Source: Symsagittifera roscoffensis (Eukaryota; Xenacoelomorpha; Acoela; Convolutidae). Taken from it: a DNA stretch of 64,000 nucleotides. Location of the stretch: NCBI RefSeq assembly GCF_963678635.1, contig NC_087062.1:64269253-64333252 (forward strand), given 5' to 3'. Position 1 is the stretch's first letter. Every line of letters starts with the position of its first letter. A program made the translations under genes and the position numbers. This document shows, piece by piece, positions 18,460 through 31,260 of this stretch. The notes under the pieces are model-generated. The model did no database searches, was not told where the DNA came from, and saw nothing but the letters and a program-made list of their open reading frames with translations.

Positions 18460-19384
18460 AAACTTTTTATTCCTTAGCTATCGCAGTTTAAGTTTGTGTT
18501 TGCCTGTTGTTTTTGATTCGAGAATGCTTTGGCAACATTGATGAAGCTATCAAATGTTTCAAGAAACAAATAGGATTTAGTAGAGTTGAAGGGAAGATTG
18601 GAAAGAAATATTGGTAGCTGTGCAAGTAGCACACATTGTTACGTAAGATGTCACATTTCCTTAAAACAGGAAAACTCATACTCTCAATTAACACTTTTCA
18701 AATCAGGTACAATATTTTTCCTGAAAACCACGTAGCAGAATTGTAATGATGCTGAATGTTGCTCAATTGAGTGTTCGTAGAAAATCTGCGGGAGCTCTTC
18801 TAACACCAGTAGGGGAGTCTTCCACAAGTCCACTAGGGTTGCTGTTATTGGATTGGCCGGGCAGTTGAATGGATATTGACAGTCTTCAATGCTGGTGTTG
18901 CGCTCAGTAACTTCAAAAAAAGTTCAATTAAAATGGGCCCTTCCGTCATGCGACGGTACTTGCACAGTTTGGATAGGGCCGTACCAACACTATATAAATA
19001 CATCGGCAAAGTTCTATGAACAAATCAAGTCGATTTTAATGTATCCAGAGAATTGTCAATTAAAATCTACCCTCCTCGATTATAGCACAGATAGAATTGT
19101 CTGTTGGATGTGTTTTTTGCACCCCCTGAGGCAGAGGATTGCACTCCTCAGAAGTGCAAAACTTATTTTTGTTCTTGTAAACTTTATTGTGTCCAAGTAT
19201 GATTCGTTTTTCGCTTAGTTTCTCTGCTAGTTTCTGGACGGTTTTGTAGAGCCTGGTGCTGCTCCTCCGGTACACGCAATAATTAGTGGAACAAAGCTGC
19301 TGTGTTCCACAGCCAGAATTCTTTGTTGGTATTTTAATGTTTGACACTCTCATGATATTTATAGTCGTCACATTAAGTTTTAGG

Positions 19385-19650
19385 GCAGGATTTAGCATGT
19401 GGGTTGAAAATCCTGGTTCAAACCCTGGGGCACTCCACAGTGTGCCATCTGGGCGTTGAGGATCGCATCTCTGAACAATGATCGAGCCATTCTACATCGG
19501 AGGTAGACTGCAAGCCGACCAGTCACGGCGGGGTTGAGCATAGACCGAAGCACGTGACCAAAAAGCTTGTCGATTTCACACGGTCAAAAGCTTGGCTGAG
19601 GCTCACTGCTGCGAGCAGTCCTCCTGCGAGCACAGTCCTGCCGGGAGTTC
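19385..19650 (+). repeat. tRNA-derived SINE relic
   Basis: An RNA polymerase III A-box-like TTAGCATGTGGGT (about 19392) is followed by a good B box, GGTTCAAACCC (19415-19425). The tail is unrelated to the other SINEs here, reading through CACTCCACAGTGTGCC. This is a different head-body family from the one at 20.3 kb. Confidence 0.5.
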
Positions 19651-20284
19651 TCTTCCGGTCGATACTTATTGCGATATCAATGATGCTGAATCTATTTTCA
19701 ATATTTTAAATGGTTTTTGATTACTTTCGCAGTTAGCAAAGGTATTGAAAACGTTTGCTAACTGTTCGCATTATTTATTTTGTTAAAATAGTTCATCGTT
19801 TTTTAAATTAGCAAATCGATTTCCTGCAACCAGTTTTGCTGCTGCAAGTTCAAATGAGTCAAACCCATCGTTAAACTAGAGATGTCTTTAAGCATGAACA
19901 CATATTGAGTGCGGTGATTTTTTGGCTCAGGAGGGGTAAGTTTGTTGACAAAGAATTTTTCAGTTATTTTTGAAATAAGAATTATTTGTCTGTATTGTGA
20001 GAAGTCATTTTAGACATTTTTTTGAGTACTGATGTTATTTCACTGACTTTCCACGCCTTAGAAATATTTAATTTATACAGGTGTGATTATAGTTTCAGGT
20101 TTTTCGCCAAATAAGACAATTTGGTTGTTAATTATGATTTTGCCAATATTGTCTGGTAGAAAAAAAATTGAACTCTAACAGAATATTATTGCGAAAGAAA
20201 TTTTGTAAAGTTTTCAGAGGGTGTTTTAACTGGGTACAAGACTTTTTTCCGTAAACAACTTTTCTACTTGCTGTAGAATAAATT

Positions 20285-20420
20285 CGAGGAGCATTTGGCG
20301 CAGTGGTAACATTCTGCTATAGACGACAAAGTATAGAGCTCGAATCCGATTGGAATCTGTTTTTTTTTACAAACAGAATATTTGACTACTTTAGACTCGA
20401 CTGTCGGCTTAGATCTTTGT
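20285..20420 (+). repeat. tRNA-derived SINE relic with GTCGGCTTA body
   Basis: A box TGGCGCAGTGG (20296-20306) and B box GAGCTCGAATCC (20336-20347) have proper tRNA spacing. A T-rich run and two adjacent GTCGGCTTAGATC repeats (about 20403-20435) follow. It lacks the cloverleaf pairing expected of a working tRNA gene, so it is a SINE head. Confidence 0.65.
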
Positions 20421-21292
20421 CGGCTTAGATCTCGCAGAAAGGAACTTTTTGGCGCTTTGACTTCCTTCTTGCATTGTAGTAGCTCCATAGAAAGTTTTAA
20501 TGACTTAAGTGTTTTTTCCAAGAAATTTTTTTGGCTTCTAATTTGTTTAATATTTTCTGGCAAAAGAGATGTTTAAAGATTTTTTCAATTTTGATTTGAC
20601 TTTTCATTTGTTTTAATCATAGTCAGTCAGTTTTCTATCACAAATGGTGTTAAGCTCATCTTCGCCTCTTGTGTTAAAAGTTCTTGCAATAATATATGTG
20701 CTCTGAGTCTTCTCGGCTTGTTGCACTTTCGTAATTCTTGAGACTTGTTTTACACATGTGAGCGTGGGTAATGTGTTATGTTACGATAACCTTTTTTCTT
20801 CGAATAAATTAATGTATGTTTTGAAAAACACTTTTAGTGCATAGAATTGGCAATTTAATAACATGTGATAATTCAGTCTGTTTCGATGTTAAATATCGTG
20901 TGTCGCGAATCAAAATCACTGAATCGATAATTTCAATGTTTTTTCGTATGTCTTATTTGCTGTAAGGATCATGACTGACTTCCTTGAGTGTTTAGGTGCA
21001 GTTGCGAGAAAGTAACCCTTTTCTCCAGTAAAATTTTGCTTACAAATCTGTAAACAACTTGCTTACATGCACGTGCAAATGCTGATATTAAATGTCATAT
21101 GACAGCATTGATGACTTTTTTCATACTACATATACATTTGTACTACATATACCTTTGTTCATTTAATTTTGTTTGAATGAAAATTTACTGAAAAAATTCA
21201 GATTGGATGGCTTCGGTCGGTACAATTTCCGTTTTTTTTAAATTGCCATCTGTGAGAAGTTGAACTCACTTTATGATTCAATAAAAATTATT

Positions 21293-21440
21293 CCAGGCTC
21301 TTTTTCTTTTGGTATGGAGATCCCAGTCCCACGGGCTCGTTTTTGCCCTTGGGTTGGGTGGAATTCGAGTCCCTCTCGGCCTGGTTTTTTGTTCAGTGTA
21401 TATGAAATTGATTTTTTTTTGGGAGAAATAAAATTATCAG
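21293..21440 (+). repeat. Possible tRNA-derived SINE relic
   Basis: A B-box-like GAATTCGAGTCCC near 21360 follows about 50 nt of GC-richer sequence in an AT-rich region, with a T-rich tail after it. The A box is poor. Support is by resemblance to the better copies nearby. Confidence 0.35.
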
Positions 21441-23034
21441 GTTTTCTTTTTGGTTTTTGACAGCTTATTTCCCAAAGCATGGAGTTTTTATCATCCAAAC
21501 AAATGTTGCTATTATTGACAGTTGTTCTGTTCTTTCGTCAGTTAACCAACTCGGATTCTGATTAAGTTCTGTTATTAATATTTTTTAATGATTTTAGCTG
21601 ATGTTTCGTCAGCATATTTAAGTTGTTTTGTGTTTGTTTGAAAGGCATAGTTAACTGTGAATTTGAAAAAATGAGGATAGTTGTGGTGTATACGTTTTAC
21701 GTTTTATAAACTTAATCACTCAACAATTTTTTGTGACGACAATTTCTTGTCTCTTTTTTTTTATTTTCGGCTCTGCGCGTTTTCCAAAGTATTGTCGGCT
21801 GCTCGGTAAATGTGAACGGTTTTTTCAACGCCGGTAGTTGTGCTTCTCGTTCTTTTTTGTTTCTGTAAGTGGATACTTCAATTTTTCGACTTATTTGCGT
21901 CTTATTTTCTATTCGCTAGCTTGCCATGATACTCTTGCGTTGTATCGCAAGTAGTGCAAAGCATTGCTTGGTCTATATGTAGTCGGAATTTTTTCCTGTT
22001 GAACTTTCTGCAAGTGTCTTGCAGAATAATATTCATTTCTTTACTGTTTTACGTGTGTTATTTTTGTGCCTGTCCGCTTTTTAGTTTAACTTTATAGTGC
22101 TAATAACTTTCGGCTCACGTTATTCCGCAAGTTTTTTTTAGTAAAAAATCTTTCGAAGCTTATTTGCTCAATTTAGTTTTTTCTTGCATCCTTAAGCTCG
22201 TTGGGCCTTTCGTCGCTTGTGTTTGCAAAGTGTAGGTTCGCCTCGGTGTTAACTTTTGCGACAGCAAGCGTCTGATTGGGCATCAAGCCTCTTAAAAGTT
22301 GATTTTAGATGTTTTTTTTTTTCAATCGAGTTTTCGCTAGCGTAGTGTTACACGGCCACCCCGCATTTATCCTACCTAGCTGGTCAAATTGTAAACATCA
22401 TCTGCGAGCAGTTTTCGTAAAGTTTCGTTGTTTTGAAAGTAGTGAATATGCTGGACTAAGTTTAAACGACTTTTCTCCGAATTTCAAAGCGCTCGAATTA
22501 TCATTGTTATTCGAATTGAGGTCTGCTGAGTAGCCCCAATGTGTTTCCTGGTCTGGGATATATTCGTTTCAGTACTCTAACTCTTTGAATTTGATTCAAT
22601 TTTATTATTTTAGAGCATTATTTGGTGTTTTATTGCATTTTGTTTTTTCTTTTAGTTATTTTTTTTGTTGTTTTTAGCTGTTTGCGAACTGCACCTTCTC
22701 TTTTGATTTCAAACCCTGAAACTTCATTTTTTATGCTGAAGGTTAGAAGATTTTATGCTCTTAAAATTTCTGAAGCAAATGATAAATGGTTGCATTGGTG
22801 ATGTTTACCCCTGCGATAAGCAAGACGATTGCAACCGGGTGCCAGACTTTTTGCCCGTAACTAGCTTGGTTCAAAGAATAGGCTAAATTGAGATTGTAAT
22901 TTTTACTAATGTACCCTTTACATTTGCCATGTAAATGTAATATATCAATTTCTTATAGCAGGTATCTTATAATTGAGAATGAATATTTTTTATTCAAGTT
23001 TAAGTCACACCAAGTTCAAGCTACTAATTCTGAG

Positions 23035-23190
23035 AGTTGGGCGCAGAGGTATAGATTACGCTAAGGGTGTTGAGCTCATTAGGCCGAGTCCTGTTAGAAC
23101 TTCAGTTTCATGCGTAGTCTGTTAGAACGCTATTTTTGTGTTGCATCGCAATTGTTGCGAAGCTTCGCTTTGCCTCTGTAAAAATTTTGT
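23035..23190 (+). repeat. tRNA-derived SINE relic
   Basis: The A-box-like GGGCGCAGAGGTA (about 23039) is followed by a decayed B box (GCCGAGTCCTG, about 23083). About 60 nt later comes the ATCGCAATTGTTGCGAAGC module shared by many relics in this window. Confidence 0.5.
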
Positions 23191-23559
23191 TTCTTATTTT
23201 AAGCATCTCATATTTTTAAATGCGTCTTCCACTATCTCCCTATGTTTAAGCTATACCATATGTTTCATGTTAATAATTTTCGAACAACTTTTGCTTGTCT
23301 AACAAAACGGACAAATTTTGCATGTCTAAGTTTTATCGTATACGTATATTGCAATGCTTAAAAATCATTTCAGAGCAGTTTGAGGAGCAGAGTGGCCACA
23401 TGGTCATTATTTATGACCAGTCATTGTTTGTTAGTATTTGGTCATTTTTTTCTTTGACGGGTCATTATTTTTTAATGACTTCCTTTCTTTTTCCCTGTAA
23501 TACTTTTTTGTGATAAAAATATTGCAAAGGGTTGCGTATTTTTTGAAGTCATACATTTT

Positions 23560-24510
23560 TCCATTCGCTCATTTATCAAGTCATCCACACATCCGTCACG
23601 CCATCCATCCATCAAACCATCCATTTATCCAGCCATCTATCTAGTCATCAATCTATCCAAGCATGCATGCAGGCATCCGTTCTTCCATCCAGCCTTCGAT
23701 TCACCTATCTATCTAGCCATCCATTATCCATCCATCCACCTAGCCACTGATCTTTAAAACCATTAATCCATTCAATCATCCATCCATTCGTCAAATCATC
23801 CATCTAGCCATCTGTTCTTTCATCTAGCCATCCATTATCCATCAATCCACTTAGCCTTCTGTTCAGCCATCCATCACGTCATCTATCTAAACCGTCAGTC
23901 ATGCATCCATACCGTCAGTCGTACATCCTTTCATCCACCTTTCCGTCCATCCAATAAGGCATCCGTCATCCATCCAACGAGCAAGCCATCTAGCCTTGTA
24001 TCTATTTATTTACCCATCGCCCATCCAATCAGCTATTTATCTATCCAGTCATCCATCTGTTCAGGTATCCATATATCTAACCAGCCAACCTTAGACGTAT
24101 GCTTCCAGTCGGCAATTCATTTATCAGCCATCAATCCAATCTTCTATCGGTACTTTTATTCATCCGTACGTCGATCTCTCCATTGTGCCATCCAACCTGC
24201 CATTTGGCCATCCATTCAGTCATCTGAATTTGCTGCTGCCGCCATCCCTCCCTGCAGCAAAACTTCGGTCCATCCATCTACCGATCCATTCAGCCGACTA
24301 TGAATCCATCCATCCACCCATGCGACAATTCATCGTTCCTTCCAGCCAGCGATACTAACATTCATCCATCTAGCTATCGATTCATCCTTTAATCCAGCCA
24401 TCCATCCAGTGTCAATCCAGCCATCTATCGAAACAACCATTCATACTTCCATCGCTCCTTCCATTCAGCCATCCAACCAGTGATCCATCCATTCAGACAT
24501 CTGAGTTTGC
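23560..24510. repeat. Decayed ATCC/CATCCAT simple-repeat block, about 0.95 kb
   Basis: Dozens of CATCCATC, CCATCTAT and CAGCCATC units run in tandem with many substitutions. No fixed spacer-repeat pattern exists, so this is an old tetranucleotide microsatellite and not a CRISPR or regular minisatellite. Confidence 0.9.
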
Positions 24511-25738
24511 TGATGCTACGATTATCTGAATTTGTTCCTGAACTTTTTTCCTTTCAAGACATACTCTGCCACTTTTCAGCAGCAGCTTTAGCTGCAGTGA
24601 GTCCGCTAGTCATTTTGTGATTTCAACCGAGTAGGTTGCTGACAAATAACAAGACTTAGCGTTGTGACTCTTTCATTTGTTCTTTTCTTGTCATTGTAAG
24701 CATGCAAAAGGTTTTTAAAGATTTTTGTGATGCTCATTTTCTGCAGGTTCATCGAAATAATTGAAAATACCAACCCCTTGAGCTCAAAGTTGATACAATG
24801 CACAATCTGTGACCATTTATCATAATGTTATTAGGGCTTGCAATTTTTAACTATGTTGGACTACTTTATGAGCCTTTTTATGCGCATATAATGCTCAGCG
24901 CGTCAGTAGCGGCTTATTTAAAGGCGGCGAAATAGTCAAACTTCCATTTGGCGCAAATAAATGTTATTCCAAATTCAGTTGAGACAAGCTTATTGGCTCA
25001 ACTATTTTTTTCCTTCAAGACAAATTATATTTTTCAGATTTAATTATTTCGATCATCCGGGTGGGAAGCAGCGACGTTTTAGTTTGTTTTCAGCACAATT
25101 TTGACTACCTCAAAGAAAGCTTGTAGAGGTGTCAAATGTGGTATCATAATAAAGCCGCATTGTTCGCGAATCGGTTTCGTAAGAAATTTTCGCAAAGTTT
25201 TCACAGCATCAAGAAAAACTGGTTTGCACGTTTCTGTTCTTCAGACAAAAGGTTGAAGAAATGTTCAACAATTCCCAATCATTTTTTTTTTCAGTTTCCT
25301 TGTTTTACATTTTCCAACTGTCTGTTGGCTATTCCTCAGCAAATTATCAACCCATTTTTGCAGCGATACTTTTATTTGATTGCACTTATCTTAAAAACTT
25401 CGAATGATAAAAAGTTTTTCTGATGAAAATATATTGTTTGATAGTTTTGAAAACTCTGTGCGAACGATTTGAACTTTGAACTTCAAGTTTGTCTATGTTA
25501 AGTTCTGATTCGCAAGCAAACGTGGGACTGAGATTGAATTCCTTTAAAGAACTATCTAAGAAGTTGCAATTATTCCGATACCTTGAAAGAGGCCAGACTC
25601 GCCCCCTCCGCTAGAAAAATCTTCTGGAAGCTACTGACGTTTCTGGCATAAAACAAACCGAAAATTCTTTGAAAGCATTTCAGTACGTATGTATTTGGTA
25701 GAGTAGATCATCATTCTTTTTAGTGGAGTTGATTTGAG

Positions 25739-28700
25739 ATGAGAATACAAGAGTTCAAGCAGACGGCTTTTCTCTTCCATGGAAGAGAGCGAATGTGTTT
25801 CTGGCGCCTGAAGATTTTATCTGTTTTGGAGGTATTCCCTAATGCCAATACCGATGAAGTGGCCGATTGTCTCTCCCCTATTCTGCGTGATCAATCACTC
25901 GAGGACAAGGAAGTGTTGGCGACTTTTCTGTCGGTGTACGATGTCCTAGAAAAGACAAAACCCCTGCTGATGGAGAGTATTATGAAATGCGTTTTCAGAA
26001 GCAAGAGCTTACTTTGTTTTGCCCTTTTTTGGATTGCTTGGGCGAAGTTGTCAGTGAAATTGGATAAAAAGACGGATGCACTTAAAATATGCCAAAAAGG
26101 TCAGCTATTCAGTATCAACAGAATTTGATCGATTGTGTGGCTTATTTTCTTTTTTTTGCAATAGTTTGCTAAAATTCTTTGATGCTCACATTTTCTATTT
26201 GCAAGAGTATTCAAATCAGTAAAATTTTCCGCGGACTTTTTCCGTGAAGAACTCCAAGAGAATTTGTGAGTCACATGCAAGTTGTTTATTAGTCATAACA
26301 ATTTCAAATAATTTAGCGCTAAGGTAGGGTATATGCGCGGGCAGAAGAATGTGAATTGAAAAGTGTTAGGAAAAGCTAACATTAGATTAAATAGATTTAA
26401 GTACCCTATTAATATTAGTGGCTTTAGATTCCAAAGATTTCTTCAGCCAATTATCTACATGATGATGAGTAGTTACTTAGTGTTTAAGTTATAACCATTT
26501 AGGACTGAAGACAGAAAACCTGGACAACCCTGGAAAAATCGAGAAGGCCTTGAAAAATATAAATGCAAACGAACAAATAGTACTTGATGTGTTTAATGAA
26601 TCTCGCAGTGGATCCGCCAGTCTTTTGTCCGTCATTCGGAGCCTTGAGCAACAAGACAAAATTGAGAAGGCATCTCTTAAGGAAGTTTCGCAACAACTTG
26701 GAGAATTACTTCATAGTAGCTCAGAATTGCGAAATGAGGTTGAAAACTTCAAACGGCAGACTTCGTTGTGCTTTAGAGAGTTGAAAGAAGAGATGGAAAA
26801 AAGTAAACGTGACATGTTACGAGCATCAGCACTCAACCACACCGAAGTTCTGTCGTCAATAGAAGATAAATTGAACAGTTTTCATTATCAATTGAACCTT
26901 AAAGACAACAGAAAGGGAGGCGAAGATTCGAACTTTGAAGAAACAAAAGTGCAAGAAGACAGTTTTATATCATTCATCTCGCAAAGTAGCTCTAAGCCGA
27001 AAGAAGAGGTGAGTCATAACACGAACAAGCAAGGTCGATCGAGTTTGATTTCATTTTCTCCCGACTTGGAGCAGAATCAGAAAAGTGGATCTAATAATAA
27101 AACTTCCAGTGATGATTTTTTGCAATGCTGTAGTATGTCTTTTGTTCAATTGCCCCAATCGAATAGAGCTGAGGTTGATTTGGATTTTTCGAAAACCAAG
27201 GCATTGAATGGGAGCGAGGAAGCCTTATTGACTCCCAGAAGCGAGCGATTAGGGGAACCACTGGAGTCAGCGCTAGTGCACGAAAAAATCGCTGGTGACA
27301 GGAAACAAGAAAACGCACATTGTAGCAAACCGGAAAGTGGATGTTCAGGACGTGTGTCGACGATTCAGAGATCTACAGGTAAAGCATTTTTCATGATTAT
27401 TGAGATATATTTATCAATTTTGAGGCCTAGGTTGTTTTATCTGTTTTATTGTAACCCTTGCGATTGGCTACTCGCTTGTCTGCTTGCTTTACTACTTGTC
27501 TTTTTTCACTTCATTCGGCATTCTTGTCTTCGAAAAGTTCAGTGGGGGGTTTTTGACCCATTTTTTTCACCTTTGCGACAAGCAAGGGTATTGCAATCGG
27601 GTGCTAGACTTTTCCCCCGTAAACAACTTTAGTCACAGTATGATCTCCAATGTGAAGATATCCTTTTTCAGCACGTTGTACGTGTAATACCTGGAGTTGT
27701 TCTCCTGAGAGTTAACGCGTTACTGGATCTACTGGTAAAAATAATTCAGTAGTTGAATTTTTTTTCTTAATAAATTTTGGCCTAATTTTTGTCGGCTTAT
27801 TTGCTGGGTGTTCTTTTTTGAAAATTCTATTCAATTGATTATTAAATTCAATTCGTAGAAAGTAACACAATGAAAGGGTGTTTTCATACTCGTTTTTTAA
27901 CACGCTTTTGTTTACACGCGAAAGCTTTCAGTTTGAAACGAAAAAGCTTTCAAGCAATTATTATTTGATTTTTTTTTCATTAATTGCCCCTGCGATAAGA
28001 ACGGGTTTTGCAATCGTGTGCTAGACTTTTTTTCACAGAATGGTTTTCCGCACTGAGGTTGTTCTGCTTGAAATCTGTCGGCTTATTTTCCGAATGTTTT
28101 CCTATTAGTTATTTGATTTTATAACGATTTATATCTAATAGCAAAATCTAAATCACCCTCTTAATTCTTTCGTAGTACAATTAGAGTTAAAATCAAACAT
28201 AATAAACTGTCAATTTTGAAAAAAATTTTGTTGATTTTTTCAAAATCAATTTAAGACTTTTTGTTCATTTATTATTATAATATTCAATTCAATCTATTAT
28301 CCAGTGCATCTGGCATAGAGGTAACACATATGCTTGAAGAAAAATGCTTGTGGTTCGAATTTTTAACTAGAAATTTAGTGCTTGTTCATGCAATCGTCTA
28401 TCTCTATACTTTAACGCTTAGTTCCCATTGTACAGACACTTCTTGAAGATTCGGCTGTTTTCAGATCCATTGAAGACCACTAGTGGACGTATTAATCTAT
28501 ATATTTTTTGCAAAATTCTTGCTGGATTTTGAAAACTTTTTAATATAAATTTTACAGTTTATTGTTTTTGAAAACTTTTCAGAAAATTTGCTTTGTCGGT
28601 CAATGAGCACGGAATTATCAAGCATGCGGATAATATTCTATCTATTAGCATTTATCATATTCTAGCAATCATCATTTTTTTTTCACATCAACAATCATCA

Positions 28701-31260
28701 ACAACTTTTTTTTAATATAGCGGCTTTCGTCTCACTTTCTGTCTGCCATTTCGTTGTGCAATGTTTGTGTGGTATTCCAAAATTTGTCCCTCACGGTTTT
28801 CTTTCGACTTAAACCCTGTCGGTATAGGTTCCGAATTGGGTCTTGTATTCACTACATATAAAGCACTCGCGGCACTTTATAAGCAGTATATTTCAGTTGA
28901 TTTTCAGCTTATTGGCTATCTGTTGTAATTTTGCGGGCTTTTCTAGCCAAATATTGTTTCCTCTAAATTTCTTGTTTTATTTTAAAGATCGACAAGATTC
29001 TGGCTCTATAGTTCCGAATGCTCAATATCAACCTCAGAAGGTCCTTCTGAAAAAATGTAGATATATTTATTCATAAACAAAAACCATCTTTTTTCATTTT
29101 TGAAGTTTTTTTTCTAAATCTTTTTTCAGTTTTTTTCTCCGCTCGAAGTCTTCTTTATTACTTCTCCAGCCCCATGCTGTATTAATCTTACTTTTTGTAT
29201 CGCAAGTGGTGCGATGCTCAGCTTCGGCTCTGTGTTTTCAGTTTTCGATTGAAATCATGGTTTCTGATTATAACTTAAAGTTCTGCCAAACATCCGGAGC
29301 ATGTTTTGTACTGTTACACTTGCTTGAGACTCAAAGGCCGGTGGCTGGAATCCGACCGAAACCAGTTTTTTTGCAAACTTGATTTTTTTTGTGATTTTTC
29401 GGGCTATCGTCCGTCTGCCTATTTTTGTCGGCGTGATTCCCTTAGCCCAATTTTTTGAAGTTTCATCTTTTTTCTAAGTTACTGTTACACCCATGCTTGA
29501 AACGACAGAGTCCAATTGTTCGATTCCAGTCGAGACCTGTTTTTATTTTTTGCAAATTAAAACTCGTGTAATTTGTATTTGTGTCTGCTTATTTTTGCTG
29601 ACTTAGTTCGCGTTTTTTGAAAATTCGACTTCTTTCTAGCATTCGGAAAGCTCTTTGTAAAGTTTTTAATAGTGCAGGTCATTTTCTGGATATACTAAGC
29701 TTTTTAGCAATTTTTTTTGATCAAAACAATTTTTTTTTATTTCAAACAGTCATCATTTTTGAATCGTAAGTGGCGCTAAGCTCAGCTTGGCCTCTGTGTC
29801 AATAATGTTGTTGAGTCTCATTTGAAGCTCATCAAAACCTCGGAGCTCAATCTATTAAAATTGTTAAAGGAAAGATTGATTTTGAGTGCGGCAAAAAAGA
29901 AATTTCTCTAGCAGTATCGATCTTTCGATCAGCTTAAACAGCGTTCTACTCAGCTTAAGCTAACTTTTTCATCATCGAGTTTGAAAAATGTGTTATTGTT
30001 TTCCCTGAAGGGCGGCAACTATCTCTGAACGCAAGCTTTAATGCTTTCGACGAGCTAGATAAAGAAATGAAAGATCCTACATATAGTGTTATTCGACCCC
30101 GAAACTCGTTAGCCGCTCCGGAAATTGACAGAAAAGAAGTGAATAGGTTAATGGAAGAAATGCTCGATTGGCGTTGTCTTACAACTGTCTCACGATCGAC
30201 AAGGGCAAGATCAGTTGGGTCATCTGGAAATCAAGATTATCAATCGGAAACCGAAAATGATAATGGAGCCAAAACAGAAAACAGAGATACCAAAAGCTGT
30301 GCGCCAATGGCTCCAATAGTTATCTCTGCTCAACTCGATAGTTTGCTGTTAGACTCCCCCAAAACTTCGCAATTTATGAAGAAGAAATTGAGTAATGGCA
30401 ACCAGAGACGAGTTTCGCTGATCGAGTACACGCAGGTTGAGGACAACGACGAGTTTATAGCAAGTGATACATTTGAAGGATATACTCAATTCGAAAACAC
30501 TCAGAATACAAATTCGCTCGCAACAACAGACTTGGACGAAAATGCAATGATTTTGAAAGACAACGAAAACGAAGATAGTTTACTTGAGAACAAGTTTGCG
30601 CGCAAGATTGTTCGTGACAGTTTTGGCTGCAGAGCTAGTGTCAATAGTAGAACAAGTAGTGACTCAAGGATGCCGCTAGACATCATAGGTTAGCGATATT
30701 CTTTGTCTTAGCGATATTCTTGGTTTTAACGCGATAACTACTCGCAACTAGGTTTAAGGTACTCATATAAGGTATTTGTTTCTAGAAACTAATTCAGTAT
30801 AAATTGTAATTACTTGCTGTTAGAAGATTCTCAAAACTAGTGAACTGAAAACTTTATTGCCTGAATTTTGCTAGTAATCTATAGGAGTTTTTAGCAACTA
30901 GGCAGGTCGCGAGAGGGGACAGGTCGGTGATATAGTGGGAGAAGCATTTTGACATTTGATAACTTACTTGGAATAAAAAAAACTCTAAATAAATTGAATA
31001 AAAAAATTGGCTTTATACTTGCACTTTTAGGCAACGAAGAGAACATTAAGCCTCAATCGAGTGCTGGTGGAAAAAATTGCAGCACTCCCTCCAATCAGCG
31101 CACACAGAATCCGAGGAAATCAATGCTCCGAGGACTGTCTGTGCTCTCTCCAATCGAAGATGAAGGATCTTCTTTTGAGTCGTCGTCCCACAAGTCATCT
31201 ATGAGTAGTTGTAATATGTCCGATCAGAGTGCAAATTGTACTGACTATTCGGCCAAGTGA
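25739..31260 (+). CDS. Unrecognised 714-aa coiled-coil protein, four exons
   Basis: Exons 25739-26099, 26503-27378, 30011-30688 and 31031-31260 total 2,145 nt (715 codons). All three junctions are phase 1 and give glycine codons, with donors CAAAAAG/GTCAGC, CTACAG/GTAAAG and CATAG/GTTAGC. Acceptors are CCATTTAG, TTTTCCCTGAAG (weakest) and GCACTTTTAG. The N-terminal 120 residues are hydrophobic-helical. Residues about 150-255 are charged heptad sequence typical of a coiled coil. The rest is Ser/Asn/Glu-rich and probably disordered, with a Ser-rich C terminus. I recognise no family; the layout would fit a chromosomal or cytoskeletal adaptor, but that is a guess. An acceptor TTCTTTTTAG lies 15 nt before the ATG. 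Intron 2 (2.6 kb) is packed with SINE relics. Confidence 0.7.
27574..27640 (+). repeat. Dispersed GCGATAAGCAAG...GCTAGACTTTT module (intron copy)
   Basis: The stretch reads TTTGCGACAAGCAAGGG, then GCAATCGGGTGCTAGACTTTT, then CCGTAAACAAC. Close relatives occur at about 20,215, 22,810, 27,990, 33,590, 49,055, 50,130 and 50,640. It appears to be a conserved body segment of one SINE-like family. Confidence 0.6.
28303..28450 (+). repeat. tRNA-derived SINE relic (intron 2 of the 714-aa gene)
   Basis: A box TGGCATAGAGG (28311-28321) and B box GGTTCGAATTT (28352-28362) are spaced as in tRNA genes. The sequence between them does not fold as a complete tRNA, so this is a SINE head. Confidence 0.6.
29197..29810 (+). 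repeat. Cluster of SINE-like relics
   Basis: Within 600 bp are a GCAAGTGGTGCGATGC module (about 29202), a head with B-box GGCTGGAATCC (about 29345), and a TTTTTGTCGGCG body. A second head follows with B-box TTGTTCGATTCC (about 29517) and a body, then another GTAAGTGGCGCTAAGC module (about 29767). The repeated order of head, GTCGGCTTATT and GCGAAGC modules suggests one family inserted several times. Confidence 0.55.

Larger units (their letters stand above)
18460..25723. other. Large repeat-rich spacer without a supported gene
   Basis: About 7.3 kb with no gene I can support. It holds several tRNA-headed SINE relics (19.4, 20.3, 21.3 and 23.0 kb, listed separately) and further copies of their body modules at 20.64, 21.94, 22.81 and 23.14 kb. 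It also holds the decayed ATCC simple-repeat block at 23.56-24.51 kb. Near 18,620 a short GCTGTGCAAGTAGCAC segment matches the flank of the LINE relic at 60.5 kb. Frames of about 110 codons on both strands at 18889-19398 overlap each other and show no known domain. Confidence 0.6.

Noticed and set aside
18889-19398. Overlapping 109- and 112-codon ORFs on both strands
   Set aside because: No recognisable domain on either strand and adjacent to a SINE; probably old mobile-element sequence that I cannot assign.
20285-20360. Functional tRNA gene
   Set aside because: A and B boxes are present but the acceptor and anticodon stems do not pair and the tail is SINE-like.
23560-24510. CRISPR or minisatellite array
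   Set aside because: Units are degenerate tetranucleotides without constant spacers, in a eukaryotic genome.
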